Part shown: in pieces, positions 1 through 6,460 of the stretch
Numbering within the stretch: the stretch's first letter is position 1
How the letters are laid out: the number at the start of each line of letters is the position of its first letter
Source of the DNA: Methanocorpusculaceae archaeon UBA456
GTDB lineage: Archaea > Halobacteriota > Methanomicrobia > Methanomicrobiales > Methanocorpusculaceae
DNA length: 12,776 nt
Assembly: GCA_002496395.1 (NCBI GenBank)
Contig: DAJQ01000016.1
Coordinates: forward strand, 53,488-66,263
Reading direction: 5' to 3'
Made by a program: the position numbers and the translations under genes
Notes under the pieces: model-generated
Database searches by the model: none
What the model was told of the DNA's origin: nothing
The model's input: the letters and a program-made list of their open reading frames with translations, nothing else

Positions 1-882
1 GGTGCATGCTCCTTTGTCTATGATATCAGAACAAAATTCAATCCGACCGAGATCATCCCCCTCCTTGAGAAGTACGAGATCACCACCTTCTGCGCACCCC
101 CGACGATCTTCAGGATGATGATCCTCGCAGATCTGGACGCATTCGACCTCTCGCAGCTTCGCCATTGTGTCAGTGCCGGTGAAGCACTGAACCCGGAAGT
201 GATCAAGGTCTGGAAAGAGGCGACCGGAGTCACCATCTATGAAGGATACGGACAGACCGAGACAGTACTCTGTGTCGGCACCTTCCCCTGCATGGAGTCA
301 AAGCCAGGTTCAATCGGACGCCCATCGCCGGGATGGGAGATCGAACTCCATGATGAGGACCATAAGAGGGTCCCCGCAGGAGAGGTTGGAACGATCGCCA
401 TTAAGACGACGCCCCGTCCTGTCGGGCTCTTCACCGGATACCTGGATAATGAGGCGGCCACAGATGAGGTCTTTATCGGTGATTTCTATTATACCGGTGA
501 TAAGGCGACGATGGATGAGGATGGGTATCTCTGGTTTGTCGGGAGAGATGACGATGTCATCAAGAGTTCAGGATACCGGATCGGTCCTTTTGAGGTTGAG
601 TCTGCACTTCTTGAACATCCGGCTGTGAAAGAGTCTGCGGTTGTGGGTGTGCCTGATCGGGTGAGGGGGACGATCGTGAAGGCTTTTGTTATCTTAAATG
701 ACGGTTTTGAGCCCTCGGAAAAGCTCATCCGTGAGATTCAGAATTATGTGAAGCATGTCACAGCACCATACAAGTATCCACGTGCAATAGAGTTTGTGAG
801 CGATCTTCCAAAGACAATCTCGGGTAAGATCAAAAGAAAAGAACTTCGTGAGATGGAGCTGGAGAAGTATAACTCCAGCTGA
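1..882 (+). CDS. Acyl-CoA synthetase (AMP-forming), medium-chain/MACS type, 5' partial
   Basis: The reading frame is open from the first base, so the N-terminal half lies outside the window; 293 residues are visible. It is the C-terminal part of an ANL-superfamily enzyme that activates a carboxylic acid with ATP and then forms the CoA thioester in the cytoplasm. Visible core motifs, numbered from the window edge: YGQTE at 83-87 (adenine/acyl pocket), YTGD at 164-167 (ribose-binding Asp), GRDDDVIKSSGYRIGP at 181-196 (hinge and start of the mobile C-domain), and PKTISGKIKR at 270-279 with the probable catalytic Lys 276. The GYGQTET form of the motif is typical of medium-chain acyl-CoA synthetases rather than plain acetyl-CoA synthetase. 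Methanogen relatives include an enzyme reported to prefer 2-methylbutyrate, but the substrate here cannot be read without the N-terminal half. The gene ends one base before the convergent DUF3784-like gene. Confidence 0.93.
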   Translation, partial: GACSFVYDIRTKFNPTEIIPLLEKYEITTFCAPPTIFRMMILADLDAFDLSQLRHCVSAGEALNPEVIKVWKEATGVTIYEGYGQTETVLCVGTFPCMESKPGSIGRPSPGWEIELHDEDHKRVPAGEVGTIAIKTTPRPVGLFTGYLDNEAATDEVFIGDFYYTGDKATMDEDGYLWFVGRDDDVIKSSGYRIGPFEVESALLEHPAVKESAVVGVPDRVRGTIVKAFVILNDGFEPSEKLIREIQNYVKHVTAPYKYPRAIEFVSDLPKTISGKIKRKELREMELEKYNSS

Positions 883-883
883 A

Positions 884-1213
884 TCACTCTTTTTTATCGA
901 ACCTTCGTGCCCGAAGAACGACGATTACAGCCACAATCGGCACAATCCCTGCTGTATAGATGAAAAATAAATAGAGTGCATACTCTGGAAGGAGCAGGAG
1001 CAAAAAAAAGATGCCAGCAGCAGCTATAGCAAGTGCGAGCAGGCTGTTTCCAATCCATGCGATCAGCCCCTCGGGATCTGCACAGGTCTTTCTGTCAAAT
1101 CCGGCAATGAGGTTCGTCATCTTCCGGTACTTTATCAGGTACCCAAGGGCAAGGAAGACGACTGCAATGAACTCAATTATAAGCAGGAGGATGAGAGGAG
1201 CATCACCGATCAT
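884..1213 (-). CDS. Small membrane protein, DUF3784-like
   Basis: A 109-residue hydrophobic protein with three predicted membrane segments: about residues 5-25, 48-68 and 72-95 from the ATG. Between the first and second lies a polar stretch with YLIKYRKMTNLIAGFD and an acidic segment before WIGN. This matches what I recall of DUF3784 proteins (a segment ending in IKY, then LIAGY-like, then a second hydrophobic hairpin), a family without a known function. The tail is basic (RARRFDKKE). Start choice: GTG at 1216 directly abuts the TGA of the upstream gene, and ATG at 1213 is the next codon. The GGGGTGA that ends the upstream gene is a good Shine-Dalgarno and is better spaced for the ATG. It is the last gene of a probable unit with the TM2-like and MBL genes. 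Function unknown. Confidence 0.8.
   Translation of the reverse strand: MIGDAPLILLLIIEFIAVVFLALGYLIKYRKMTNLIAGFDRKTCADPEGLIAWIGNSLLALAIAAAGIFFLLLLLPEYALYLFFIYTAGIVPIVAVIVVLRARRFDKKE
887..896 (+). terminator. Possible T-tract terminator of the acyl-CoA synthetase gene
   Basis: Six T residues at 890-895 follow the TGA at 880-882 on the plus strand. Archaeal RNA polymerase often stops at T-rich tracts without a hairpin. The tract lies inside the last codons of the convergent gene, where it encodes the Lys-Lys-Glu tail on the other strand. No hairpin is visible, so the call is weak. Confidence 0.3.
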
Positions 1214-1216
1214 CAC

Positions 1217-1426
1217 TCACCCCTGCTGTGCGGCAACATAAGCATCGTACATACTGTAGAGCCAGACGATGAGATAGAAGGGAATCCCGATGATGATGAT
1301 CGAGAGATATCCGAAGATTACAGCCATGATAAAGAGAGCAATAGCCTTTAAGAGCTGTCCGGTATAGAACTGTCCAAGACCGGGGATAAAGAACGACAGG
1401 ATCGCTGCCAGTATGGGGGATGCCAT
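1217..1426 (-). CDS. TM2-like small membrane protein
   Basis: A 69-residue protein with two hydrophobic segments (about 4-14 plus 22-40, and 41-58). It has the hallmark FFIPGLGQFYTGQ near the N-terminus and WLYSMYDAY near the C-terminus. This pattern, Pro-Gly-Leu-Gly-Gln-Phe-Tyr then a membrane hairpin ending in a W..S..DAY motif, is that of short TM2-domain-like proteins common in archaea and bacteria. No biochemical role is established for them. The start ATG is preceded by GGAAAGGAT with about 6 bases of spacing. It lies 32 bases after the stop of the ACT-MBL gene on the same strand and directly abuts the DUF3784-like gene. A T5 tract at 1452-1456 between the MBL stop and this start could reduce read-through. 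Confidence 0.85.
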   Translation of the reverse strand: MASPILAAILSFFIPGLGQFYTGQLLKAIALFIMAVIFGYLSIIIIGIPFYLIVWLYSMYDAYVAAQQG

Positions 1427-1458
1427 GGTATATCCTTTCCACTGCGAAGAGAAAAATC

Positions 1459-2976
1459 TTATGCCGGATGCTGGTAATGGCGGATATCACCATACGCGAC
1501 CAGCTTTCCTTCTTCAAGCACAGATACCGCACCATGACCCCCGCAGATGAGACAGCGTGTTCCCATCTTCTTCATATCAAAATCGATCTCGTCTGCAAGT
1601 GCCATCAGGGCATGCCGCTCCTGCCTCGCCAGATCAGAATCGACATTCACCGAAGTGACGAGGAAGTCTGCAATCGAGTTATATTCCTGGCGATCAGGAG
1701 TGAGGCTTCTGAAGTTCATCAGGGCATCGGAGGTGAAGAGGAGGCCGATATCGGCTGCAAGCAGGAAGACCTGGCCATAGATATGCCCCCCAAGGCTCTC
1801 CAGCACCTCGAAGGAAAAGCCGCCGATCGAGAAGGTATCGATGACCGGAAAGATGCCACGTCGTCCGATCTCATTTTTCGGAAATATATGCCGCTCCTCT
1901 GGCGGGGTGCATCGTGAGAAGAGGTTGATGATCACCGTATAGACGGCTTCAAGGATGAGATCCTGGCTCCGTGAGCCATATCCCCGGTTATTGCATTCGA
2001 TGATCGCATCGGTGCCGTGGTGGAGATACGAGGGGGCCGGATGGAGCCCGGCAGCACCGCAGTGATCGGCATCTGCATGGGTGCAGATGATCCGGGATAT
2101 GCCTTTGTACCCGGACTGGCCGATCTCATGGAGCATCCGCTCGATATCGTCATGATAGATCCCATATCCGGTATCGATCATCAATCGCTCTGAACCGGCA
2201 TCAAAGATGAAGACGCTCCCTCCTCCCGGTGGCTGGATACAGGTGAGTGAGGAGCCATCCGGGGTATCAATCTGCTGATAGTCGGCATAGAACCCTTCCC
2301 GGGTTGTTTCCGTGAGAAATGTCCCGATCCGTTCGATCTGGTTGAAGACGAGTTTTGGATCTTCGCCGCGATTGGTCAGCTCCTGGACGACATGGTTCAG
2401 ATCGCCAAGCAATGAGAGGAGGAACTCATCATTTGCCTCCCCGAGGAATGGCCGGATCTTCTGTGCAAAGCAGATATAGAAGATCGTCTCGTCAAGGGCA
2501 CCGCCGAGGCTATCATATTCGAGGATCTCAAGACGGTAGCGGCTCTTGATGAAATCGATCACCTCCTCAACCCGTGGGGAATCGACAACATTCAGGCGAA
2601 GGGTCAGACGATCCGGGTGCCTGCCGGTATCATCAAAGTCGATCTCCGCCACATCTGCCCCAGCCTCTGCACAGGCGGTGAGGACATCATAGAGGGCGCC
2701 GGGGCGGTGCGGGGTGGGGAGATAGATATGGAAAAGGAGGATATTCACCGGAGGGATATTCGACTGGAGGTAGCCTATCTCAGAAAGCCCCTCCCGGATA
2801 AGGCGGTAGTCCGGAGCGGTTGCGGTCATCTCAAAGAAGACCGTATTCTTATCTATACGCCGGTTGAACTGGATCCGGTTGATGTTGCCGTTGTGCCGCC
2901 TGATGATATCGGCCGCTTTCAGGAGCGAGCCCGGCTCATCCGGCATCCGTGCGATGAATGAATGTTTCTCTTCCAT
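1459..2976 (-). CDS. ACT-ACT-metallo-beta-lactamase-fold protein
   Basis: A 505-residue soluble protein with three parts. Residues 1-75 look like an ACT domain (MPDEPGSLLKAADIIRRHNGNI is the start of the classic ligand-binding turn), and 79-155 like a second one (PTPHRPGALYDVLTACAEAG). A charged helical linker follows at about 165-235. Residues 240-500 form an MBL fold: THADADH at 299-305, GGH at 396-398, SD at 416-417 and GGH at 479-481. Metal ligands are probably H300, D304, H305, H398, D417 and H481, with D302 where the common HxHxDH motif has His. ACT domains bind amino acids or similar small ligands, so a ligand-gated hydrolase or oxidoreductase is possible, but the substrate is unknown. 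No flavodoxin domain follows, so it is not a complete flavodiiron protein. It heads a probable operon with two small membrane proteins and diverges from the aldehyde dehydrogenase gene. Confidence 0.85.
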   Translation of the reverse strand: MEEKHSFIARMPDEPGSLLKAADIIRRHNGNINRIQFNRRIDKNTVFFEMTATAPDYRLIREGLSEIGYLQSNIPPVNILLFHIYLPTPHRPGALYDVLTACAEAGADVAEIDFDDTGRHPDRLTLRLNVVDSPRVEEVIDFIKSRYRLEILEYDSLGGALDETIFYICFAQKIRPFLGEANDEFLLSLLGDLNHVVQELTNRGEDPKLVFNQIERIGTFLTETTREGFYADYQQIDTPDGSSLTCIQPPGGGSVFIFDAGSERLMIDTGYGIYHDDIERMLHEIGQSGYKGISRIICTHADADHCGAAGLHPAPSYLHHGTDAIIECNNRGYGSRSQDLILEAVYTVIINLFSRCTPPEERHIFPKNEIGRRGIFPVIDTFSIGGFSFEVLESLGGHIYGQVFLLAADIGLLFTSDALMNFRSLTPDRQEYNSIADFLVTSVNVDSDLARQERHALMALADEIDFDMKKMGTRCLICGGHGAVSVLEEGKLVAYGDIRHYQHPA

Positions 2977-3066
2977 TTCACGTTATTGTTCGATTGTATT
3001 CAACGTTATATCTTCTCTTTGGTTCCGATCACCACTATTATCTGATCATACCCATGATCTCTTTGT
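2977..3066. promoter_or_regulatory. Divergent promoter region, MBL gene and aldehyde dehydrogenase gene
   Basis: This 90-base A/T-rich spacer separates two divergent starts. GTTATATC at 3005-3012 reads GATATAAC on the minus strand, so one TATA-like box could serve both directions. On the minus strand it would place transcription start only a few bases before the MBL ATG; on the plus strand it gives a leader of about 30 bases. A second plus-strand candidate is CTATTATC near 3034-3041. ACGTTAT is repeated at 2980-2986 and 3003-3009, and GATCAT-ACCC-ATGATC forms an inverted repeat at 3044-3059. Neither start has a strong Shine-Dalgarno. Box positions are judged by eye. Confidence 0.45.
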
Positions 3067-4491
3067 ATGCAGATGATGATTGGCGATCAGTTCACCGAAT
3101 CAGTCTCGGGTGAACGCACCCGGATCGAAAACCCCGCAGACGGCACCCCTGCCGGGGAGGTTCCATCCGGGGGAGCGGAGGATGTAAGGCTTGCAGTGGA
3201 GGCTGCAGGAGAGGCATTTCTGAGGTGGAGCGAGCTTCCTAATTCCCACAGGGGGATCACCCTCTTCCGATCAGCTGAACTGATCAGGAGGGAGGCAGAC
3301 CGGCTCGCCCTCATCCTGACAACAGAACAGGGCAAGCCGCTCCGTGAAGCAAAGGATGAGGTGCTCGGTGCAGCGGCAGTCTTTGAGTACTATGCCGGAT
3401 CGGCATCCCTCATCACAGCCGGATATTCCGAGAGACTGCCGCGGTATGGGTATGGCATGGTGCAGAGGAAACCGCTTGGGGTCTGTGCCGCGATCATTCC
3501 CTGGAATATGCCGGTATTGATCGCCGCCTGGAAGATCGGGGCCGCTCTTGTAACGGGAAACACCCTTGTGCTAAAGCCCTCCATACAGGCACCGATGGCT
3601 GTACTTGCAGTTGGCGAGGCGATGCAGCGATCAGGACTTCCTCCAGGGGTGTTGAACATCGTCACAGGGAATGGTGCAGATGCAGGCGATCCCCTCATCC
3701 GTCATGATGCGGTGAGGAAGATTTCATTTACCGGTAGTATTGAAACTGGCCAGGCGATTGCCGGGGCAACAGCTGGCACCATGAAGAGGCTGACACTGGA
3801 GCTTGGCGGAAACGATCCGATGATCATCTGTTCGGATGTCGACCCGGTTGCAGCCGCAGATGCAGCTCTTGCACTCCGGCTATACAACTGCGGCCAGATC
3901 TGCACCTCGCCAAAACGGATGATTGTAATGGATGAGATCCATGATGCATTCGTCTCACGGCTTCAGCAGACAATCCCGGAGGTTGTCATCGGTGATGGTA
4001 CTAATCCCGCATCCCGGATCGGCCCTCTGAATAACGAAACCGGGAGAGCCGGCGTGGAAGAGGCAATCCTGAGGCTTGAGGACGAGGGAGCCAGGATTCT
4101 GAGAGGTAAAATACCTGGAGGGCTCTCACAGAAGGGCTTCTTCTGCCCGCCTGCACTTGCCACCGGATGTGCAGATGATTCAAGAGTGCTCTCTGAAGAG
4201 ATCTTCGGTCCCGTCATCCCGGTGATCCGGGCGGGCGATCTGGATGAAGCCATAGATAGTGCCAACAGTACACGCTTTGGACTTGGCGCCTCGATATGGA
4301 CACAACAGATCAATACTGCAGAACAGGCAGCAGAAGCGCTTGAGGCGGGTATCGTCTGGGTAAACCAGCATATGAAGCTCCCCCCGGAAGTGCCGTTTGG
4401 CGGGGTGAAGGGGAGCGGGTTTGGGCGTGAGAACGGCCTGTCATTTATTGATGCCTATACCGAGGAGAAGACGATCCTCATCTCCCGGTAG
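3067..4491 (+). CDS. NAD(P)-dependent aldehyde dehydrogenase
   Basis: A 474-residue full-length member of the ALDH superfamily, oxidising an aldehyde to a carboxylate with NAD(P)+ in the cytoplasm. All core motifs are present: PWN at 145-147 (oxyanion Asn147), KPS at 170-172 (cofactor), FTGSIETG at 221-228 (Rossmann loop), LELGG at 244-248 (general base Glu245), NCGQICT at 274-280 (catalytic Cys279), EEIFGP at 377-382 (Glu378) and PFGGVKGSGFGREN at 443-456. The sequence is closest in style to the succinate-semialdehyde / lactaldehyde / glycolaldehyde group; a CofA-like lactaldehyde role in methanogens is one possibility, not shown here. The start ATG at 3067 has another ATG two codons later (3073) and no clear Shine-Dalgarno. 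It stands alone on its strand and ends 6 bases before the convergent kinase gene. Confidence 0.93.
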   Translation: MQMMIGDQFTESVSGERTRIENPADGTPAGEVPSGGAEDVRLAVEAAGEAFLRWSELPNSHRGITLFRSAELIRREADRLALILTTEQGKPLREAKDEVLGAAAVFEYYAGSASLITAGYSERLPRYGYGMVQRKPLGVCAAIIPWNMPVLIAAWKIGAALVTGNTLVLKPSIQAPMAVLAVGEAMQRSGLPPGVLNIVTGNGADAGDPLIRHDAVRKISFTGSIETGQAIAGATAGTMKRLTLELGGNDPMIICSDVDPVAAADAALALRLYNCGQICTSPKRMIVMDEIHDAFVSRLQQTIPEVVIGDGTNPASRIGPLNNETGRAGVEEAILRLEDEGARILRGKIPGGLSQKGFFCPPALATGCADDSRVLSEEIFGPVIPVIRAGDLDEAIDSANSTRFGLGASIWTQQINTAEQAAEALEAGIVWVNQHMKLPPEVPFGGVKGSGFGRENGLSFIDAYTEEKTILISR

Positions 4492-4512
4492 AGGCTTTTA
4501 TTCCGCTTTTTT
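4492..4512 (+). terminator. Possible T-tract terminator of the aldehyde dehydrogenase gene
   Basis: After the TAG at 4489-4491 the plus strand carries TTTT at 4495-4498 and six Ts at 4507-4512, with GC-containing bases between. This fits a hairpin-free archaeal terminator. Most of it overlaps the last codons of the convergent kinase gene. Confidence 0.35.
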
Positions 4513-6381
4513 CAGCCGGATAACGAATGATACACCCTGTGTGGGATCGCCCGGCACCCGATCTTCAACCGTGACAGAACCGCCATAGCGCTCGACTATC
4601 AGGGTATGGACGATGAAGAGGCCCAGCCCCTTCCCCCTCACCCTCTCGGTTCCCCGCGTGTATTTTGCGAAGATTTTCGGTTTTTGATCATCAGGAATGC
4701 CGGGTCCGGTATCATCGATTCGTATCAGAACATCATCTTCTGTAGTGGTTACAGAGATAGTGATGCTGACATCGTCACCCCCAAACTTCAGGCTGTTTGC
4801 GAGGATATTTGAGATCGCCTGCGAGAGGAGAGAGTCTGCACAAACAGCGACCTCTTCATCCTCCATGAGAAGGGTGATCCGATCGTCTGCATCCGCTTCT
4901 TTCCTGAGCAGAGGGGCGAGCCGGACAGGCACAAGGGATGCCTCTGCATCCTGGATCTCGCGGAGTGTCGCCACATTTTCAATGATCTCGTCACTCTTCT
5001 TCAGGGAGTTTTTAAGGCCTTCAATATAGGGCTTGAGGGTCTCATCAGCCTCTGATTCCAGGAGTTCAAGATAGAGGAGCGAAGTGTGGTTTGTGTTATT
5101 GATATCATGGGTAATCAGGTCGAGATAAAAGCCAACTTTCGCGTGGGCTTCTGTGAGGTCAGCGGTCCGCTCAAGCACCCGCGCTTCCAGCTCCTCGTTC
5201 TGCACCTTCAATTCCTCTTCTGATGCCTGCAGGGCAGCCATCATCTCTTTTAGCCGATCCACCATCTGCTGGATCGAGAGGAAGAGCGACCTGATCTCCG
5301 GGGGTCCCGCGATCCCGATTGGATGATCGAGATTCCCACCAGAGATGACCTGTGTATCATCGACCAGACGATGAATTGGCCTGGTGATCCGTTCGGTGAC
5401 TGCATAGGCAAGTATACCCCCAATCAGAATGGCGATGGTGGCGATGAGGAGATGCAGCATCAGGAGATTATGGAGATTCTGTTTGATCGGAGCTGTGGTG
5501 TAGGTCATCTCTGCAACGAGGTTCATCTCGGCCGGGTTTCCATTTGAGGAGAGATCAACAAGGACGAAGCGGGTGAAGGTATCGAGCTCTGGATCCCGGA
5601 ATTCCAATGGTACTCCGTTCTCAAGCACCTCCCCGATAATCTCAGAACGCCACTCTTTGGGGATATAGCTCGAGTTTCCTATCTCCTCCTTCATAAAGTC
5701 ATAAAGCTTTATTGAGGTGAGAAATGGATTCATCCTGTGAACTCTATCAGCTGCCTCGGTGTACCTGAGTGCTGATCGCATCTCCTGAATCTGATCATCC
5801 ATATAGCCGATCTCAAGGATATAGCGGTGATCGGGTGTTGGATGATAGACAAACTTCCGGAACATGCCGGTGGAGAAATCCTTGACGATCCTATCTGAGG
5901 CAAAGATATTTCCTTCACGGATCTTCGTCAGGCGGCGATAGAATTGCGGGTACTCTGAAAAGTCCAGGAGATGATCGGGGGAGTAGGTAGTATACTCAAT
6001 CACCCCTGCATCATTGATGATATAGAGCTCATAGCCTTCCCCAAATGATGCTTTCAGCCCTTCAAGATCGATTCTCCCGGGATCTCCTCCACTCTCTTCA
6101 TATGCAGAGAGGAATGAATCCATCGGACCTCTGAGTTTGTAATCAAGGGACTGGTCAAAGAGGAGAAGCCCCTGATCGACAAGGATCATCGACTTTATGA
6201 GCCCTTCTTCATTCTTCTCCTGCTGGAGGAGCATGGTGTTCTCGAGCTGATCCCGGGATGAATGATAGTTGACATTGATGACGACAGCGGTGACAATAAG
6301 GATAATAAGCACTATGCTACCGAAAAGAAGCCAGCTGAAGGGCACTCTTCCCGTTATAGTCTCTCCTGCCACCATACACAC
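4498..6381 (-). CDS. Membrane-bound sensor histidine kinase (Cache-like sensor, HAMP, HATPase)
   Basis: A 627-residue kinase. A first membrane span lies at about 17-37 and a second at 306-328. They bracket an extracytoplasmic sensor of about 265 residues that resembles a double-Cache fold (ELYIINDAGVIEYTT near 118-132 and RYILEIGY near 186-193). A HAMP linker follows at about 329-382, then a coiled coil to about 412, then the phosphoacceptor helix with H425 in LITHDINN, and the ATPase domain: N-box N525/N529, G1 DTGPG at 557-561, G2 GKGLGL at 583-588. No receiver domain or response regulator is present, so it is an orphan kinase. Starts: GTG at 6381, with AAGGA 4 bases upstream, or ATG at 6375. 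It follows the symporter on the same strand after 79 bases, which suggests but does not prove a shared role. The ligand is unknown. Confidence 0.92.
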   Translation of the reverse strand: MCMVAGETITGRVPFSWLLFGSIVLIILIVTAVVINVNYHSSRDQLENTMLLQQEKNEEGLIKSMILVDQGLLLFDQSLDYKLRGPMDSFLSAYEESGGDPGRIDLEGLKASFGEGYELYIINDAGVIEYTTYSPDHLLDFSEYPQFYRRLTKIREGNIFASDRIVKDFSTGMFRKFVYHPTPDHRYILEIGYMDDQIQEMRSALRYTEAADRVHRMNPFLTSIKLYDFMKEEIGNSSYIPKEWRSEIIGEVLENGVPLEFRDPELDTFTRFVLVDLSSNGNPAEMNLVAEMTYTTAPIKQNLHNLLMLHLLIATIAILIGGILAYAVTERITRPIHRLVDDTQVISGGNLDHPIGIAGPPEIRSLFLSIQQMVDRLKEMMAALQASEEELKVQNEELEARVLERTADLTEAHAKVGFYLDLITHDINNTNHTSLLYLELLESEADETLKPYIEGLKNSLKKSDEIIENVATLREIQDAEASLVPVRLAPLLRKEADADDRITLLMEDEEVAVCADSLLSQAISNILANSLKFGGDDVSITISVTTTEDDVLIRIDDTGPGIPDDQKPKIFAKYTRGTERVRGKGLGLFIVHTLIVERYGGSVTVEDRVPGDPTQGVSFVIRLKKAE

Positions 6382-6460
6382 GCATTCCTTTTTTAAATAA
6401 AAGGAAAGGGAGGGTGAAAAATAAAGGTTCCTATCCTATCCGATATCTAACTATCAAATC
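6382..6460 (-). promoter_or_regulatory. Symporter-kinase spacer with possible kinase promoter and inverted repeat
   Basis: On the minus strand, TTTATTTTT (6417-6425) is a TATA-like box that would start transcription near 6395, giving a leader of roughly 15-20 bases. That leader contains the Shine-Dalgarno AAGGA before the GTG at 6381. The same stretch holds an 18-base inverted repeat, CCTTTTTTAAATAAAAGG (plus strand, 6387-6404), whose one arm includes the Shine-Dalgarno. The T-rich runs could equally end the symporter transcript. No experiment distinguishes these readings. Confidence 0.4.

Noticed and set aside
884..1426. TGA between the two small membrane genes as a selenocysteine or recoded codon
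   Set aside because: Each half is complete by family length, a good Shine-Dalgarno and an ATG sit at the junction, and no selenocysteine-type RNA structure is visible.
1420..1917. 165-codon plus-strand frame opposite the ACT-MBL gene
   Set aside because: It is antisense to well-conserved MBL motifs and shows no protein family of its own.
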